From Subtercola sp. Z020 (GTDB lineage Bacteria > Actinomycetota > Actinomycetes > Actinomycetales > Microbacteriaceae): 64,000 nucleotides of DNA. Within the stretch, counting starts at the first letter, position 1. Each line of letters begins with the position of its first letter. The stretch spans positions 62,001 through 126,000 of the forward strand of contig NZ_PSTT01000042.1 of NCBI RefSeq assembly GCF_002931235.1, written 5' to 3'. Of this stretch, positions 63,336-64,000 are shown in pieces. Position numbers and translations under genes: made by a program. The notes under the pieces were generated by a model, which was not told where the DNA came from, searched no databases, and saw only the letters and a list, made by a program, of their open reading frames with translations.

Positions 63336-64000
63336 TCACACGCAGAGAGTCTCGTCGAGCAGATGCTCGGCGGTGAGTTCGTCGGTCACGAGCACCGAGC
63401 AGAGCCCGCTGGTCACGACCGTGCGGCAGATGTCGTGCTTCGACTCCCCCGCGATGACGGCGATCGCCGAGGTGGCCGATCGGAGGTCGCTGAGGTCGAT
63501 GCCGATCGTGCGTTCGTCGAGATCGGGATCGACGGGCATCCCGTTCGCATCGACGAACCGACCGAGAACGTCGCCGATGGCGCCCCTCTCGCGCAGCTCG
63601 GCCAGGTACGCCGCCGAGATGTACCCGCTCTCGACCAGCACCGACGAGCCTTCGACGACACCGGCGCTGAAGAGGTACGTGCTGGCCGAACGGGCGAGCT
63701 CCAGCACCCCGGCCACGGTGCGGTCGGATTCGATCGCCCGCTTCGTCTCGACCCGCTCGAGGATGGCGGGGCTCGGCAGCATCGTCGCTGAGCCGCTCGC
63801 CTTCTGTGCCAGCATGACCGCAGTGTTGGCGGCCGAACTCGCCCGCCGGTTGAGACTCACCCCGCCATTCACCTGTACGACGTTCACGCCGTTGGCCCAC
63901 CCCTGCTTCACCTGCGACGCCACGTCGTGCAGGGTGCGGCCCCAGCTGACGCCGAGCGTGCGTGGCACGGGGCGAACCGAGGAGAGGTACTCGGCCGCTG
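63336..64000 (-). CDS. SorC/DeoR-type deoxyribose regulator, 5' end beyond the window
   Basis: The visible part is the sugar-binding domain of a SorC-type regulator (TLGVSWGRTLHDVASQVKQG, VNVVQVNGGVSLNRRASSAA, VESGYISAAYLAELRERGAI). The frame is open to the window edge, where AAEYLSSVRPVP precedes it; the HTH must lie beyond 64000. It ends 29 bases before deoC on the same strand, so it is first gene of the unit and resembles DeoR of Bacillus. Confidence 0.88.
   Translation of the reverse strand, partial: AAEYLSSVRPVPRTLGVSWGRTLHDVASQVKQGWANGVNVVQVNGGVSLNRRASSAANTAVMLAQKASGSATMLPSPAILERVETKRAIESDRTVAGVLELARSASTYLFSAGVVEGSSVLVESGYISAAYLAELRERGAIGDVLGRFVDANGMPVDPDLDERTIGIDLSDLRSATSAIAVIAGESKHDICRTVVTSGLCSVLVTDELTAEHLLDETLCV

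Overview
The window is GC-rich DNA with short intergenic gaps, many GTG starts and 1-11 base start/stop overlaps. Protein content (AfsR/SARP-type and MmyB-type regulators, DrrAB-type ABC pair, Rv2629-type ribosome hibernation factor, long-form DeoC with tandem aldehyde dehydrogenases) points to an actinobacterium. Codon style and gene content suggest a Microbacteriaceae-like organism, but that family-level placement is inference. No rRNA, tRNA, CRISPR array or intact mobile element was seen.

Left part (0-29.8 kb): a patchwork of small units. It holds an unknown 555-residue protein, a membrane protein, an AfsR-type regulator, a DrrAB-like exporter, a hydrolase, an Rv2629/Balon-like protein with a small partner, and a TetR/reductase pair with twin operators. 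A complete ykoFEDC thiamine-precursor (HMP) ECF transport operon sits behind a TPP riboswitch. MarR-, XRE-cupin- and MmyB-controlled units follow. Decay is frequent here: a lysR remnant cut at the riboswitch, a TDT transporter with a damaged 5' end, a secreted repeat protein lacking the start of its signal peptide, an IS481-type transposase fragment, and an NADP-oxidoreductase gene broken by a 17-bp tandem duplication plus a large internal loss.

Middle part (29.9-41.4 kb): one long minus-strand operon, ten genes, divergent from an IclR-type regulator. It begins with a four-gene OpuC/OsmF-like quaternary-amine ABC importer and continues with a formaldehyde-activating-enzyme (Fae) homologue, an enolase-superfamily enzyme, a PuuC-like aldehyde dehydrogenase, a beta-hydroxyacid dehydrogenase, an iron-type alcohol dehydrogenase and a succinate-semialdehyde-type dehydrogenase. 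This combination does not match a pathway I can name and is the best candidate for an undescribed catabolic system.

Right part (41.4-64 kb): sugar-acid and sugar modules. A GntR-controlled set (MFS transporter, idonate/gulonate-type dehydrogenase, fructuronate reductase, two mannonate-dehydratase paralogues, KDG kinase, KDPG aldolase) makes a complete route from an imported L-gulonate/L-idonate-type aldonate to pyruvate and glyceraldehyde-3-phosphate. Two operons (RbsABC-like importer; polyol dehydrogenase, FGGY kinase, epimerase) each end with a SorC/DeoR-type regulator paralogue and share an ACATCTGC-containing promoter motif. The window ends in a deoxyribose operon: SorC/DeoR-type regulator (cut by the edge), deoC, an aldehyde dehydrogenase and a half-length aldehyde dehydrogenase-like protein.
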